A DNA stretch of 64,000 nucleotides from Halichondria panicea (lineage: Eukaryota > Porifera > Demospongiae > Suberitida > Halichondriidae): the NCBI RefSeq assembly GCF_963675165.1, contig NC_087380.1, positions 3,029,803 to 3,093,802 of the forward strand. Reading direction: 5' to 3'. Made by a program: the position numbers and the translations under genes. Within the stretch, counting starts at the first letter, position 1, and each line of letters opens with the position of its first letter. Of the stretch, positions 36,409 through 47,823 are shown piece after piece. The notes under the pieces were generated by a model that had not been told where the DNA came from, did no database searches, and worked only from the letters and a program-made list of their open reading frames with translations.

Positions 36409-36449
36409 TCTCTCTCTCTGTCTCTGTCTCCTCTCTCTCTCTCTCTCTC
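36409..36449. repeat. (CT)n microsatellite
   Basis: A CT-rich run interrupted by two TGTCTC units, between two copies of GATACAGCAGCCTGCCTGTG. Confidence 0.8.
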
Positions 36450-37218
36450 GATACAGCAGCCTGCCTGTGAATTAAGCTGCAACTGAACGAGAAAATCAAA
36501 CTGAAGCACCTTTTCAGTCTCTTGGTGAACTTTGTAGCTAAGCGACTCTCTCTGCGCATGCGCATACACTAGCGGGCGTGGATGGTAAAGGCTAAAACAT
36601 GCATGGCTGTATTCAGGACATGGATGTACGTAAGGCCCTGATAAATTATGCTCGGAATAATTTTAGCATAATAGGTGTCTAAAGGGCATCCATGTCCATT
36701 TTTGGTAAAGATCATTACATCAAGTGTTGCATAACAATGTATTCATGAAAAAAATGGCTGAAGGTGAATATTTAGAATCAGCCGCCCTTTTAGGAATACC
36801 TAATTATGGATCAGTTCAATTCAGCAAGATAACACGATATATTAATTATGTCTTGAGTCAGTTGTGTGTTGTGTTTATTTCTACATTAATTTTGTATGTC
36901 ACATTTTTTGGGAATAATCAGAGAATAATCAGATTTTTTTAAGCACATTTTCCAAGAATTAGAATAATGGGTGAAAAAAAACATAATTATTTATCAGGGC
37001 CTAATGTACGTGCTGTAATGGGCCTGTGGTTCCAGGATGTAAGCAGGGCCGTGGGTGATTACATCCGCATACACAGGCCTGTAATCCGGCCCGTATATAT
37101 TCAGCTGATTTTTTCCCAGCCTGAAACAGGCTTATTGGCTGTGATATCATCCAAGTATATTGATCACATCGATCCTGGGTGATATTGATATTACCCAGGC
37201 ATGTACTGCATGCATGTA

Positions 37219-37425
37219 TTTATGCCTTGGTGCGCATGCGCAAGCGAGGTATACGGTAGTGTGTTTGTGTGTCTGTGTGTGTGTAGACTGCTACAGCTGC
37301 TCAAGGATCAATGAAGTGCAAGTAAGAGTTTCTATAGGCTTCTAGTCATGTTTTCTTGGATTTTAATTCGTGGATTTGAAAAATAATGCTTCGTTCTATG
37401 CCATTGCAGCCTTTTCGGAAGAGCA
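37219..37425 (+). mobile_element. Dispersed element, GCGCATGCGC family, copy 3 (partial)
   Basis: It matches the 5' half of copy 1 (TTGGTGCGCATGCGCAAGCG through TTCTATAGGCTTCTAGTCAT) and stops shortly after GCAGCCTTTTC. The shared CATTGCAG there could serve as a splice acceptor for 37410-37472. Confidence 0.65.
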
Positions 37426-39286
37426 CTTAGCCTGTATTGGAGGTCTTCCAGCTAATGGGAGCTCCTCCTCTGGTAAGCTAAAATAGTATAGTAAATATAA
37501 AGTATAGCGGGTATAGATCACATTTTCGTGGGTCTAATTCTTCGTTTGTGATTAATTTTCTGGCAACACTTTTTACAGAGAGCTACAAAACGAACAACAC
37601 AGTGACTGAAATGTTTGTAACTTTTTTTGGCCTCAAAAATGTACAGTCTGCTGGTATTATTCTTAACACTGGTTATATAGTTGTTGGTCAAACTACCTAT
37701 TGTCCTGTAACACTAATCTATAGTCTTAATCTATACTTAACCACAACTCCAACCACTCAATGGAGAGGAGAGTATAATTATATGCTCCCTCGCTCAGCTA
37801 ACACAGATGCTGCATGGTGCTGCCCGCACAGATATCCATGCTAGAAGAACTTTACTTTGGAAGGTGTCACAGGATGCATTTTTATCTATTTTACCCAAAC
37901 ACACCCTTAACTGATCCATCATGCATGATAGGGGTACCGTTTGTCTTTTGTCTGCATGGGAGCATGCACAAGAAGGGTAAATACACCACGCTCAACTTTA
38001 CTGATTTATTGTCCATATTCTGACTTTTTGGCTTCCGTCACCTAATATATTTTTGTTTCTGTAATACTTCCTTTCACAATTGAAAAACAAAACTATCCAG
38101 GCCTACGCACCAGCAGCTCCTCCCACCATGTTGACAGCAAGACAGCCCTTCCCCATGCACCCAAGACTGCAAATTGAGCTCTGAGCTGGAATTTTATACA
38201 ACCGTGCATGACTAGGCCGAGCATGAGACTGTGGTTGTTTTATAACGCGCAGCCTTAAGAGCGAGCTGCCTGTATTCAATCCACAGAATTTAATGGGTAG
38301 GGTTAGGTGTATCATGAGTGTATACAGTTTACATATTGCGTACAACACGAGGATTATCATGCTATAATTTTCAGACGTGTTATTAAATTGCATGTGCGCT
38401 ATGTGACCATGTAAAAACATGGAAGGGACTGTATATGCATCTTAACACCGTATTGTAAGATGTATACGTATACTCTCCCCTACAGAGGAGCAACTGCAGT
38501 CTTGGGGAGATTCCCACCTGCAGTGCTGTGAACATTACCACCATCACATGTCCCACTCCTAACCTGTCAGCGACCTCACTAACCGCATTAGACTACGCTT
38601 TAGTGTTTGATGGTGTCCCACCCCACACTAGCAAGCCATCCTATCATCGTTCAATCAAATCCCTCTAACTTCAGACTAGAAACCTCTCAGGTCACTAGTG
38701 GCACATGCAGAGACCGTCATACATATTGTGGTATGTCTTATAGCCAGTACTAACCCTATTATAATTGCTATTGTGGGTGTATCCAGGGTGATAATCTCGA
38801 ATCAGTGGAGAGGGGTGAGATAGAAGTGACTGTGGGAGGGGAGAAGTGTGTCCATACAACTAGTGAGAGAGTTAGTGACATCATCTGTACTGCCCCCTTG
38901 GAGCCACCAGGAGGGGAAAACCCTGCCATCATAAATGTGAGTAACTGTATAATTATGTGTGTCACTGTCCCTTCAGGTGACCGTTGGGAGCAACATCAAA
39001 CAAACATTGGTTGAGCGACTTGCTTACGAGGTGACGACCACTGAACCGACGGTTTCTGTGACTGCTGGAGTTCCTCTGGAGATCATCATCCCATTTTTAG
39101 TGTCATCATCATCTTTGTACTGGTCGTATGTGTACTGATGATAGTTTTCTGCTTCTATCTAAACTCTTGAAGGAAGTCAGTGTCAATTGCTAGGCACCAA
39201 CAAAACATGGAGCTCGTGGCTACTGGGTAAGAAATTATGTGTCAGTCTAGCTGTTCAATTATCTCAATTTTACGTATGACTCACAG

Positions 39287-42200
39287 GATAACTGAAGAGG
39301 TATTTGATGGCAATACTGCACTCGTTAGTAAGTTTCAGCTTTTCTTATCTACGTACGTATTTGTAATCTCTTTTACACGCAATCTTCTGATCTACAGAAT
39401 CAGAACTCGATGAAATTGCCAAGTCCATCCCAGACTCATTCAAAATACCAGCCTCAATATTGAAGCTCTCCAGTACTGCAATTGGACAAGGTAAATTAAC
39501 AAAGATGTACAGTTTATTTATATATGGGATGTCCCCTATACAGGTGAATTTGGTGTTGTGTACAAGGGCGTCCTGACAGACTGGAACAACGTACCTATTC
39601 AGGGGGTGGCTGTAAAGACATTGAAAGGTAACACAATACAATTAGATGTGCATGTCAATCCTAGTATGCTGTCAGCCGAAATATTTCCTAGAGGTTATAC
39701 AGTGGCGAGGAAGCAGGGGGGGCTCCAGAACTCTAGCACTCTTTGTATTTTTTGTGTGCAATGATTGCTCAATTTGCATATTAAATAGATCATTTCACGC
39801 GTGTCTCAGCTCCCCCTCTAATTATGCCTCGAGGCGTAGCCGCACGAGGGATACGGTAAAGCTGACTGTGTGTGTGTCTGTCTGTGTGTGTATTCCAGCT
39901 ATAACTGCTCAACGGTTACAATGCAACGAAAACTAACAGCTTCTATAGGCTTCTAGCCACGTTCTCTTGGATTTTGATTCGTGGATTAGCAAACTAAAGC
40001 TTCTTTCTCGAGTTATGGCTAGTTTGACTCACATTGAAGGCTGTTGCAGTTTCTTCAGAATCTTTCATTGCATCATCTGTTCCCACAAACTTTCTATTCA
40101 ACTTATGAGTTAGCCTTGCACTTAAGCGCTAGCTTTTTGTTGGCTACAAGAGTTAGAAAGAGCTGCTAAAGAAGCTAGCTATTTTAGTAGCCATTATTGG
40201 CAGACACACCCCCTATTCCTGGATGTAGATCTAATGCGCATGCGCGCTCAATACCACGTGTAAGAGAATCCATTTTGCAGAATCAGCAATTTTCTTCTTT
40301 TGAGGTCCAGGTAAGCCACAAACCAACCTTTTCTAGTCTCGAATACCCGCCTCAACCTAAAAGCTTGAGTCTGGTCAAACTCACATATGAACTTTGTTCT
40401 GCACAGTCAGCAAAGTCAAGTGGGCTACACGCCCACAAGCATAGTGATAAAGCCACAAGCCACCGCATGTTAAGGGACAGAACATACACAGAGGGCTATA
40501 TCAGACAGTGTATCAATTAAGGCTAGAAGTTGAAAGCCTACGAGAAAGCCTGAGCTTGAAGCCATCATTGCACAGAGCTAGAGGGCCATGAAACCATGGT
40601 CGACGGTCACATTCGATATTCACATAAATGAGTATTTAGGCTGTTAATTTCGACAAGGTGTTCCAAAGGTCCTGTTGCTAGTCTGGAGAGTTCTAGTATC
40701 ACATCCTTACAACTCTCTCCATGAATTTTCCTACGTCGCCTTCTGCCAGGGGCTAATTCTTTCTACTAGTAACAATCCATGCTGCCTAGGTGCTAGGCCG
40801 TGGCGGTTAGCTATAATGATATTCATGTAGACTATAATTTTATTCATGTTCCACACCCACTTGTGGTCAATTAAATGTCCAAGAAATTCCTGGACACACT
40901 TGAACCAAACCTCAATGTGAGTTTGACCAGACTCAAGCTTTTAGGTTGAGGCGGGTATTCGAGACTAAACCTTTTCTACACAATTTGCTTTACTGTGTTT
41001 AATGTTCATTCAATTGCTAACACATTTGAAATCATAATTATTGCAAATTATTAACCTTTCTATAACACTCTAATACTTTTGAGCAAAAGCAAAAACATGG
41101 CGAGAGGCACTAGTTTAAGCGAGAACCCCCTTTGTCAACACATCTTCCTGCGCCACTGTTCTATAATGAGGTTGTCATTGATTCAGTCCCCTACAATTTC
41201 TGGCCAGCTGCTAATATAACACTCAACTTTGCATTTGTGATGAGTCAGTTAATCATTGTCTACCTTGCAGGTCTGTTCTCATTTTCAGATGTTCAGAACA
41301 TGATGTGTGAAGTGAACAAGATGAAGGACTTCCACCATCCTCACGTCATGTCCCTAATTGGGGTGTGTCTCGATGCTGGCCCCGGTATTGCCATAGTGAT
41401 GCCATATATGGCCAACGGGAGCCTCTTTGACTATCTGAAGAAAGAGAGAGGCAGCTTGGAGCTGGATGATGACTGTGAAATTGATCAGGTCTGTGGTTTG
41501 TATTATTAACGAGTTATATAAGGTTTGTGATAGGTTTGTAATAGACCATATAGACCAGCAAAGGCCTAAGAGTCTATCGGTTAGAGTGCTCATTACAGAC
41601 TTGCTAGCTCAAAGGTCAGTTGTAGAACATTCTCTAATAACATGCATGTGCATACAACTCATGCGCACTAGCACATCTTTACAATATTAAAAATCAATTT
41701 CTGTTCATTAGTAACTCCATTCCAGTTCATTACAAGGGTATGGAAGTACGTACCTCTCTAACGAATACAGTAGCTTCATTTAAAAGTTGTATTTCCGTTT
41801 TTAGTGGGTAAAAAATGCAAACGTTTTTTTACATGTACGATACATTAACGAATTAGTCTGATTGGAAATGGATGTGATAACGTCATAGTTTACTGCAATA
41901 TTCCAGGTCCAGTTAAGCTTCCCTTTGATCTCATCTGCATGCGTTTCGCTTTTTAGCAATAGCGTTTACTTAGCTGCTCGAAAACTCTGCATAAGAGACA
42001 ACCGTTCAGACAGGAATTTTATAAACAGTCTTTACCAGTGCTTTGTGCTGTTATTGGGGGGTAAGCCATGCAGCTCTCATAGCTGTTTTTCTTGATTTCA
42101 TGTAATCATATACTTTTAACAGCCAGCATCATGAAGGTTTATTAGCACAACATCTTCTTTCCTACTTATTAATGGACTGGTAATAATTGTATACTTTAGC

Positions 42201-45200
42201 TGGATTTAGGTTGGCTGTGGCAGAATATGGATCTCACCCAGACACAGGTATTCTGATATTTGGGGTTTTACTCTGACTTGCATCTAAAGGTCCTCTATAT
42301 TAAACCATCGATATAGTACGTACTGCTACTCGTTCTCACAGACACTATTGTATTGGTTCTATATATAGTCTTTGTACAGTCAATGATTCATGTACACACA
42401 GCCTCGATTAAACCGGGGGGAGGGGGGTTGTACGGCGAGGGTGTTTCCGTTTCTAATCCCTATTATTCATGGTTAAACAGAACGTAACGGAACATTTATT
42501 TGAGGGCTGCTACTGTATAATTATTTGTGCATGGGTTTAAAAGTGTGAAGATATAATATCTTAATTCGTGAATAGTTACTGAGTGTTCTAAACAAAGAGG
42601 TGGGTGGGGTTGAATTTTACAGATTATGGCACCACCAAATGATTTTACCAGCTGTCATGCCATTCTCCACAGATTCTGGCAGTGAGGAAACTGCTACTAA
42701 AGATGTGCCATCAAATAACACTGGGAATGGCCTACTTGGCCGAGCAGAAGTTTGTCCATCGAGATCTTGCAGCCAGAAACTGCATGTGAATTAACGATTG
42801 GACTGTATAATTATACGAAATTATAAGAAAATACTATCTTCATCCATAGTTTATTGTTTATATCACTGCCATGCATGGTATATATATATTATACCTTTCA
42901 TTGTAACGTACCCAATGGCATTGGCATTGTAGCAGCATGCCATCATATTATGTCAATAGCGCACTGGTTATGTACTTACTTGACAGTACATGTGCACATG
43001 CACAATTGTCTCAGTAAGGTTTGATCCTATAATATTATTATAGGTTGGACTCGGGAGGGGGTATCAGGGTGGGGGACTTTGGTCTGGCTGAGGACGTCTA
43101 TGCTAGTGGCTACTTCAGACAGAAAGACCGAGCCAATGCGAAGGTCCCCTACAAATGGATGGCCTTGGAAAGTCTCAACGATGCCATCTTCACAGAGAAA
43201 ACTGATGTGGTGAGTCAGTGCGTGGCAGACCCATATTACAGCCTACGATCACAAGTTTAATGCTTCATTTTTGTGAAATGTCTAATAAAGTCATGTAATA
43301 ATTATAGACGTCCTTAACGGGCTCTTTCTTTAACTCAAGTTAGCACTCAAATTTTGCTAACATCCCGTTGTTCATCATCACGTGTTGTCTATGTGCCCAG
43401 TGGTCGTACGGTGTGACTGTGTGGGAGGTCTTCAATGGAGGACGGACCCCCTACCCTGCCGTTGACCCGATGTCCCTCATCCAGCTGCTGGAGGAGGGGC
43501 GGAGACTCGAGAGACCTCTCAACGCAGCCTGTGCCACCGAGATGTGAGTGCACTGAGTTATGTATATATCATTGCAGCCCCTGTTAAGTATCGTTGGCTT
43601 AAATTCTCCTGGTTGAAAGGGGAGGGATGTCATGTGTTTTTCTGTGTCCATTCTATACCATAATAATTATGCTCCCATGCATTATAGGCCCTCTGCCTGT
43701 GTACGTAATTGTACAAGCTCTAATTAATTAGGAGACTTACTTTGGGTTAGGATTTTTACTTCCACTGACCCTACGTATCCCCACCACTCACCCAGTTCTG
43801 TGGTGATGCGAAAGTGTTGGAGGGAGGATCCAGAGGAGAGGCCAACCTTCTCACAACTGTCCTCCATTGTGGAGAGACTACTGACAGCCATCGCTGGCTA
43901 TACTGAGCTCTGTATAGTGCTAGTGGACACCAGTCAAGAGGAGGAGCAGCACCGTAAGTCAGTGTATACTCAAACTTTTACCATAATTGTAATTATATCC
44001 ATAGGATTATATCCATACAAATTTTAGTGTGATAAACAGAAATGCACTGATAAGACTGAGACCATCCTCTAATGTTAGGATTGGCTTGATAATAATATTC
44101 ATATCCCTCTAGAATATGACTACATACCCCCACCCACGGAAGTCCCTCATCACTATGACATCCCTCCGTCTATAACTGAGAGCAGTGCTGACGGCCTCGT
44201 GGATAGTCAAGAGATGGAGGAGCTCAGTAAGTGTAAACTAAAAATTATAAGGATATGCGTGTATTCTTGACATAATTATACACATGTACTATGTATGTCA
44301 CAGCTAGCAATAAGTTTGTTAATGTGTGCACAAAGATAATGCTCAAGGTTACGTATGTAGCTGGAAGGATTACTTTGAGATGGGAGACGACGAAAACTGC
44401 CAGCTGTTATAATATGGAATGGAGTCTTAGTGTAGATTGTGCATGCATGCATGCATGCTGTATTAGCCTCGATTCCAGGCCGCGAAGAAAAAGGCAGCCT
44501 GGTATACCTTGTTGCGCATGCGCGTACATTACCCCAAAAAGGGGATAATCCGTGTATTTGTGGATACTGTCAGTAAAATAAACACGTGTATTCTGGAGGT
44601 GTGTCCGTTACACAGAAGTATTGTGCAAAGATGACTGAGTTGTTACGCCCTTTGTTGTATCAAACCAAGTCTCTACTTAACGACACCCTACACTGTAAGG
44701 CTACAGATGTTATAGGAAGGGCATGATGTGTTCCTGTGGGTCCCCTGATGAGGCTGTGGTAATATGGACCAGGCAAATCTTTTGCTACCAAATCTTGCCT
44801 TTATGTTTAAAGATGAAGATAAAGAAGCTAATGATCACTCCTGAAAGCTTTTAATAAGCTTTAACTCGACACTCGGGAAGTTATTCACTCAAGATCTACT
44901 GATGTATTAAAGAGTCCACCACTTTTCCTAGCTGGAAGCTTTAGCTGTCTGGGAGGCCTTCTTTAACTGCAGAGCTAGAAGAAGCAACACTGTTGCAGCT
45001 TAATTATTCTACTTTAATTAGTGTCTCTGAAAGCTGCCATTGTGGTCATGAACATTTTACCACTAACCACATGGTCACACGTATTCTTCCTTTTTGTAAC
45101 TTTGTTCGTTTTACAATTTGTATGATGACATTTCTGGCATTATTTCGTGCATGCACATATACAAGGTATACCAGGCCGCCTTTCTCTTCGCGGCATGGAA

Positions 45201-45489
45201 TCGAGGCTAATAATTGCTTACTTGAAAATGACTGCTATGCATGGTCACTTTCATGCATATCCATCGTGATCGTAAGTCAATCATTATACTGTATATGCTT
45301 CATCACCTAATAATGTTTGGATGCATCAATGTTTCATTATACGATTGTTTTCTGGCAGACAATGTGCCCATGCTGATGCCCACCGAAGTCCCTCATCGCG
45401 TCGATCTTCCGTCAGTAGACCCTCTAACAACTAAGAACAGCGCTTATGACCTCGGGAAAGAAAATTTAATGACTACAACAGACAATTAA
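39287..45489 (+). CDS. Gene C, receptor tyrosine kinase domain and tail (intact exons)
   Basis: Exons 39287-39327, 39398-39490, 39544-39627, 41271-41488, 42673-42785, 43044-43209, 43401-43543, 43796-43953, 44113-44226 and 45359-45489 join in frame to a stop at 45489 (420 codons including stop). Kinase hallmarks are all present: glycine loop IGQGEFGVV, VAVK lysine, alpha-[18 protein letters not shown], activation-loop [32 protein letters not shown]. The tail has [19 protein letters not shown], with candidate SH2-docking tyrosines, and a second PTEVPH without Tyr. The [10 protein letters not shown] and [10 protein letters not shown] segments resemble sponge-type RTKs. It phosphorylates tyrosine at the inner membrane face if expressed. 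The upstream TM exon is broken, so the full receptor may be dead or misassembled. Confidence 0.82.
39826..40210 (+). mobile_element. Dispersed element, GCGCATGCGC family, copy 4 (diverged)
   Basis: Same order of blocks as copy 1: ATTATGCCTC start, GT-rich tract, CTTCTATAGGCTTCTAGCCA, then TCTCGAGTTATGGCTAGTTT. There are many substitutions. It sits in the gene C intron 39628-41270. Confidence 0.65.
40334..40967. mobile_element. 634-bp element with long terminal inverted repeats and 9-bp target duplication
   Basis: The ends are exact inverted copies over about 50 bp, starting TAGTCTCGAATACCCGCCTC. The 9-bp sequence AACCTTTTC flanks both sides (40325-40333 and 40968-40976). Long TIRs with a 9-bp target duplication are the pattern of Mutator-like elements. 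No transposase is present, so it is non-autonomous. It lies in a gene C kinase intron. Confidence 0.85.
41489..42672 (+). other. Gene C intron, 1184 bp, no gene seen
   Basis: Intron between the alpha-C/hinge exon and the catalytic-loop exon. It includes a G-rich run at 42415-42429. No exon or element with clear ends is visible. Confidence 0.5.
44465..45208. mobile_element. MITE with TAGCCTCGATTCCAGGCCGC ends inside a gene C intron
   Basis: The left end (44465-44507) and right end (about 45166-45208) are inverted repeats of about 43 bp with a few mismatches, running from TAGCCTCGATTCCAGGC to GGTATACC. The inside has no transposase ORF. TA at both borders fits a TA target. It shares its ends with the palindrome at 23151-23216. 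Confidence 0.75.
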
Positions 45490-46104
45490 ATTGAATACTA
45501 GATCTATATGTAGTAAAAGTTAAATGGGTTGTCCTGTACCTAGCGTATACTGAGTCTGCATGATATGCACATGTTTAATTTTAGAGCCTTTTTTTCATGT
45601 TCATGTAAAGCAATTGTACACAACTTGTATATACACAACTTGTATACATTATTTGATGATGAATTTTTGTATGAGCTTATACTTGAATTTTTTTGGGCCC
45701 CTTTTTCCCCATTGATAGTAACACTATAGCTACCCTATATAGTGGTGTTCTTGGAGCTGTTCTATCGTTGCTCTGCATCGTGGTTCCGCACATGCACTAT
45801 AGAGAACACCGCATGCTGTGTGCATGCATGAGGCTTACTGGACTGCATGGTGACCCTATAGCTGTGTCATTGGGTATACACTGTCAGTGTGACCACTATA
45901 CCAGTTCATCCATCACCTGTAATGAGTCCATAATGCGCAGTGGAGTAGCACAGAACAACCCATGCACATTTGAATGTAAGTTGTGTGCCAATGAATTGAA
46001 TTTTCTGGCAGACAGTGGTGATTTGTCCAGACCTCACCCTAACAAATTGAATTATCTAATACAATGACACCACCACTAGGCCCAGTAATTACTGGCACCA
46101 CAGC

Positions 46105-46210
46105 TATACATATACATGTACATCTGTAACCCTGGCTATCAAAAATTAATAATGACTGGAATGATGCCGATGAGGACCTGTAAGGCCACTGAATGAGATG
46201 AGCCTGCATT
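46105..46210 (+). pseudogene. Sushi-domain exon remnant
   Basis: One frame reads YICNPGYQK and then MRTCKATE followed by a TGA and DEPAFTG. This is the Cys pattern of the middle and end of a sushi domain with an in-frame stop. Short and isolated. Confidence 0.45.
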
Positions 46211-46639
46211 CACTGGTATAAGTAGATTAATGACGGCTAAACAATTACACATGTAACTTTACTTATAATTTTACTTACCACATATATATAATACCTCTAT
46301 TCCCTCAGCACAGCATAACAAGAAAAAGTCTTCAAACCATAACTGATGATTCTAATAAACACAAACTCAAAAGCATAACACACGTACTGCGAACTCTACT
46401 GGATCAAATGCATTAATTAGTGCTAACAGGAGTGTATGAATACACTCCTGGTGCTAAGGTGGTGATACTTATAATAAACTCCCAGCCACCTGTTCTGTTC
46501 TGACATAACCCTCTCCACATGCATGCAATGGAATAATCAGCTATACAGTCCAAACTTCTCAGCTAGACTGATCATAGTATCGGCATAACCAATAACACAC
46601 ATGCACAACTAACGACTCAACTATTTCCACTTAGAGCAA

Positions 46640-46677
46640 GAGCTGTGAGGTCGTTGCCATGACTGGGGATACAAGTA
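46640..46677 (+). pseudogene. Fragment of gene D FN3 exon end
   Basis: Thirty-seven or so bases match the 3' end of gene D exon 57684-58007, including GAGGTCGTTGCCATGACTGG and the splice-donor edge. It is a stray exon fragment 11 kb upstream of its source. Confidence 0.7.
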
Positions 46678-46782
46678 GTTGATGACTACATGTACACCTA
46701 CCAATTTCTTGTCTGTTACGTATAGCTAGCTATACAGTGCCTTCAGCTTTGAGAGTAAATTTAACCACAGAGAGAGTAGTTG

Positions 46783-47395
46783 TACTTAAATGTATCTCAA
46801 GATTGGAATATTTCTAAGAAATTGTGCTGATACCATTGTGTAGGTGAATAAATAAGCTACAACCTTATTTGAAAATATTTCCCCTAAAGTTGTTGTAGTG
46901 GGAAATCATTTTAGGTAAAAATGGGGGTGATCGTAAAATATATGTGTAACATGAAATATCTCCGGAACTAAAGTATTTCTGGACAACTTTTTTGAGATAG
47001 AAAATTTATTAATGTGCAAAAACAATTAGACCTTAGCCGACAAATTTACTTGAGTTCCATCGCTAAGCGAAAAAGCACCTAAAATATCCCATAATTGAGT
47101 ATTAATCAGTACGTGTACTTATGTACGCTATACGTAACCATGCATATGTTAGCTAAACTATTCAGGAATGTTGTGCCACGGTTCCATACCTTAGCCGAAA
47201 ACAATTGGTATTTTCCATCGCTAAGCGATTGTCCACTATAGAAAAATGTTGGTGTTTTATAAACCACCACATACCCACCACCTTTGGTTGCCATGGAAAT
47301 GTTTTTGGATATGTTTTAGATAATTTGTTCACCAACACAATGGTATCATCATATTTTCTTTAAAATATTCCAATCTCAAAATATTTACATTTATG
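46783..47395. mobile_element. Inverted-repeat element upstream of gene D
   Basis: The outer 65-70 bp (46783-46850 and 47325-47395) are imperfect inverted repeats sharing GAGATTGGAATATTT-type and GATACCATTGTGT blocks. Inside, CCATCGCTAAGCGA occurs twice in direct orientation. No ORF of note, so MITE-like. Confidence 0.6.
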
Positions 47396-47584
47396 TACTA
47401 ACACGTACCAAATTGCGTTTATTTACTCTATAGACTATGTATATTATAGCTTTAGAGTTGTGCATAAGCTTGCATCATGGTCACCATGCACTTGTTTACT
47501 GTACTGTACGTTCTTACGGAGTTAGTATTAGTATACGTGGCCACCCCTAATCCTAACTATACCTCATTGTTGTTGCATATACGC

Positions 47585-47683
47585 TTGTGATACAGGCTAC
47601 GTACGTCCTCACTAGTGGTATTTCCAGACAAGGTCAGTGGTCAGGAGAGGCACCAACTTGTCGAAGAGCAGGTCCATTAGAGT
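47585..47683 (+). pseudogene. Sushi-domain exon remnant with a four-base tandem duplication
   Basis: The sequence reads CDTGYV in one frame and then LTSGISRQGQWSGEAPTCRR in another. TACG is present twice in tandem at the frame change. The W-S-G..P-T-C ending is typical of sushi modules. Confidence 0.55.
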
Positions 47684-47823
47684 ATGTGACAATTAACACA
47701 AACAACTATAAGTCAATTATGACTTGCTCAAGGCCATGAATATACTTTACTGAATACATGTATTTGTAATCATAGCTGCCAATGTTGGCTCCTCCATTAG
47801 TGTTCTCCAGGACATTGAAGAGA

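Larger units (their letters stand above)
35902..38480 (+). other. Gap between the PSI exon and the IPT remainder of gene C
   Basis: About 2.6 kb that should contain the first half of the IPT domain but does not show it. It holds the CT microsatellite, GCGCATGCGC family copy 3 (37219-37425), the tentative exon 37410-37472 and AT-rich sequence. The missing IPT half suggests deletion or insertional damage. Confidence 0.45.
34899..39226 (+). pseudogene. Gene C, PSI/IPT and transmembrane exons of a plexin/Met-like ectodomain (frame-broken)
   Basis: Exons 34899-34966, 35020-35118, 35512-35605 and 35710-35901 are open. The last encodes a PSI domain (YDCRDLASGCSECI, FACGWCGSSCEVM, ECS) followed by PVINSFTPMSG, the start of an IPT domain. 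The IPT remainder near 38489-38730 runs through three frames (ITCPTPNLS, then NPSNFRLETSQV, then ETVIHIV). Exon 38787-38936 (GDNLESVERGEIEV) is open. Exon 38977-39226 has a TM helix (SVIIIFVLVVCVLMIVF) one base out of frame after CCATTTTTAG, then TGA at 39168-39170. Exon 37410-37472 is possible in phase but unsupported. Confidence 0.65.
45490..46779. other. Intergenic stretch between genes C and D
   Basis: No intact gene. It contains a sushi-like remnant near 46105-46210 and a 37-bp copy of a gene D FN3 exon end near 46640-46677. An open Cys-containing stretch at 45840-45975 matches no domain I recognise. Confidence 0.5.

Noticed and set aside
38103..38420. Minus-strand 105-codon ORF in the gene C region
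   Set aside because: No recognisable domain, no splice support, and it overlaps plausible plus-strand receptor sequence.
46621..46680. Alternative first exon of gene D
   Set aside because: It matches only the 3' end of an internal FN3 exon, has no start codon or signal peptide, and is followed by a TGA after the donor edge.
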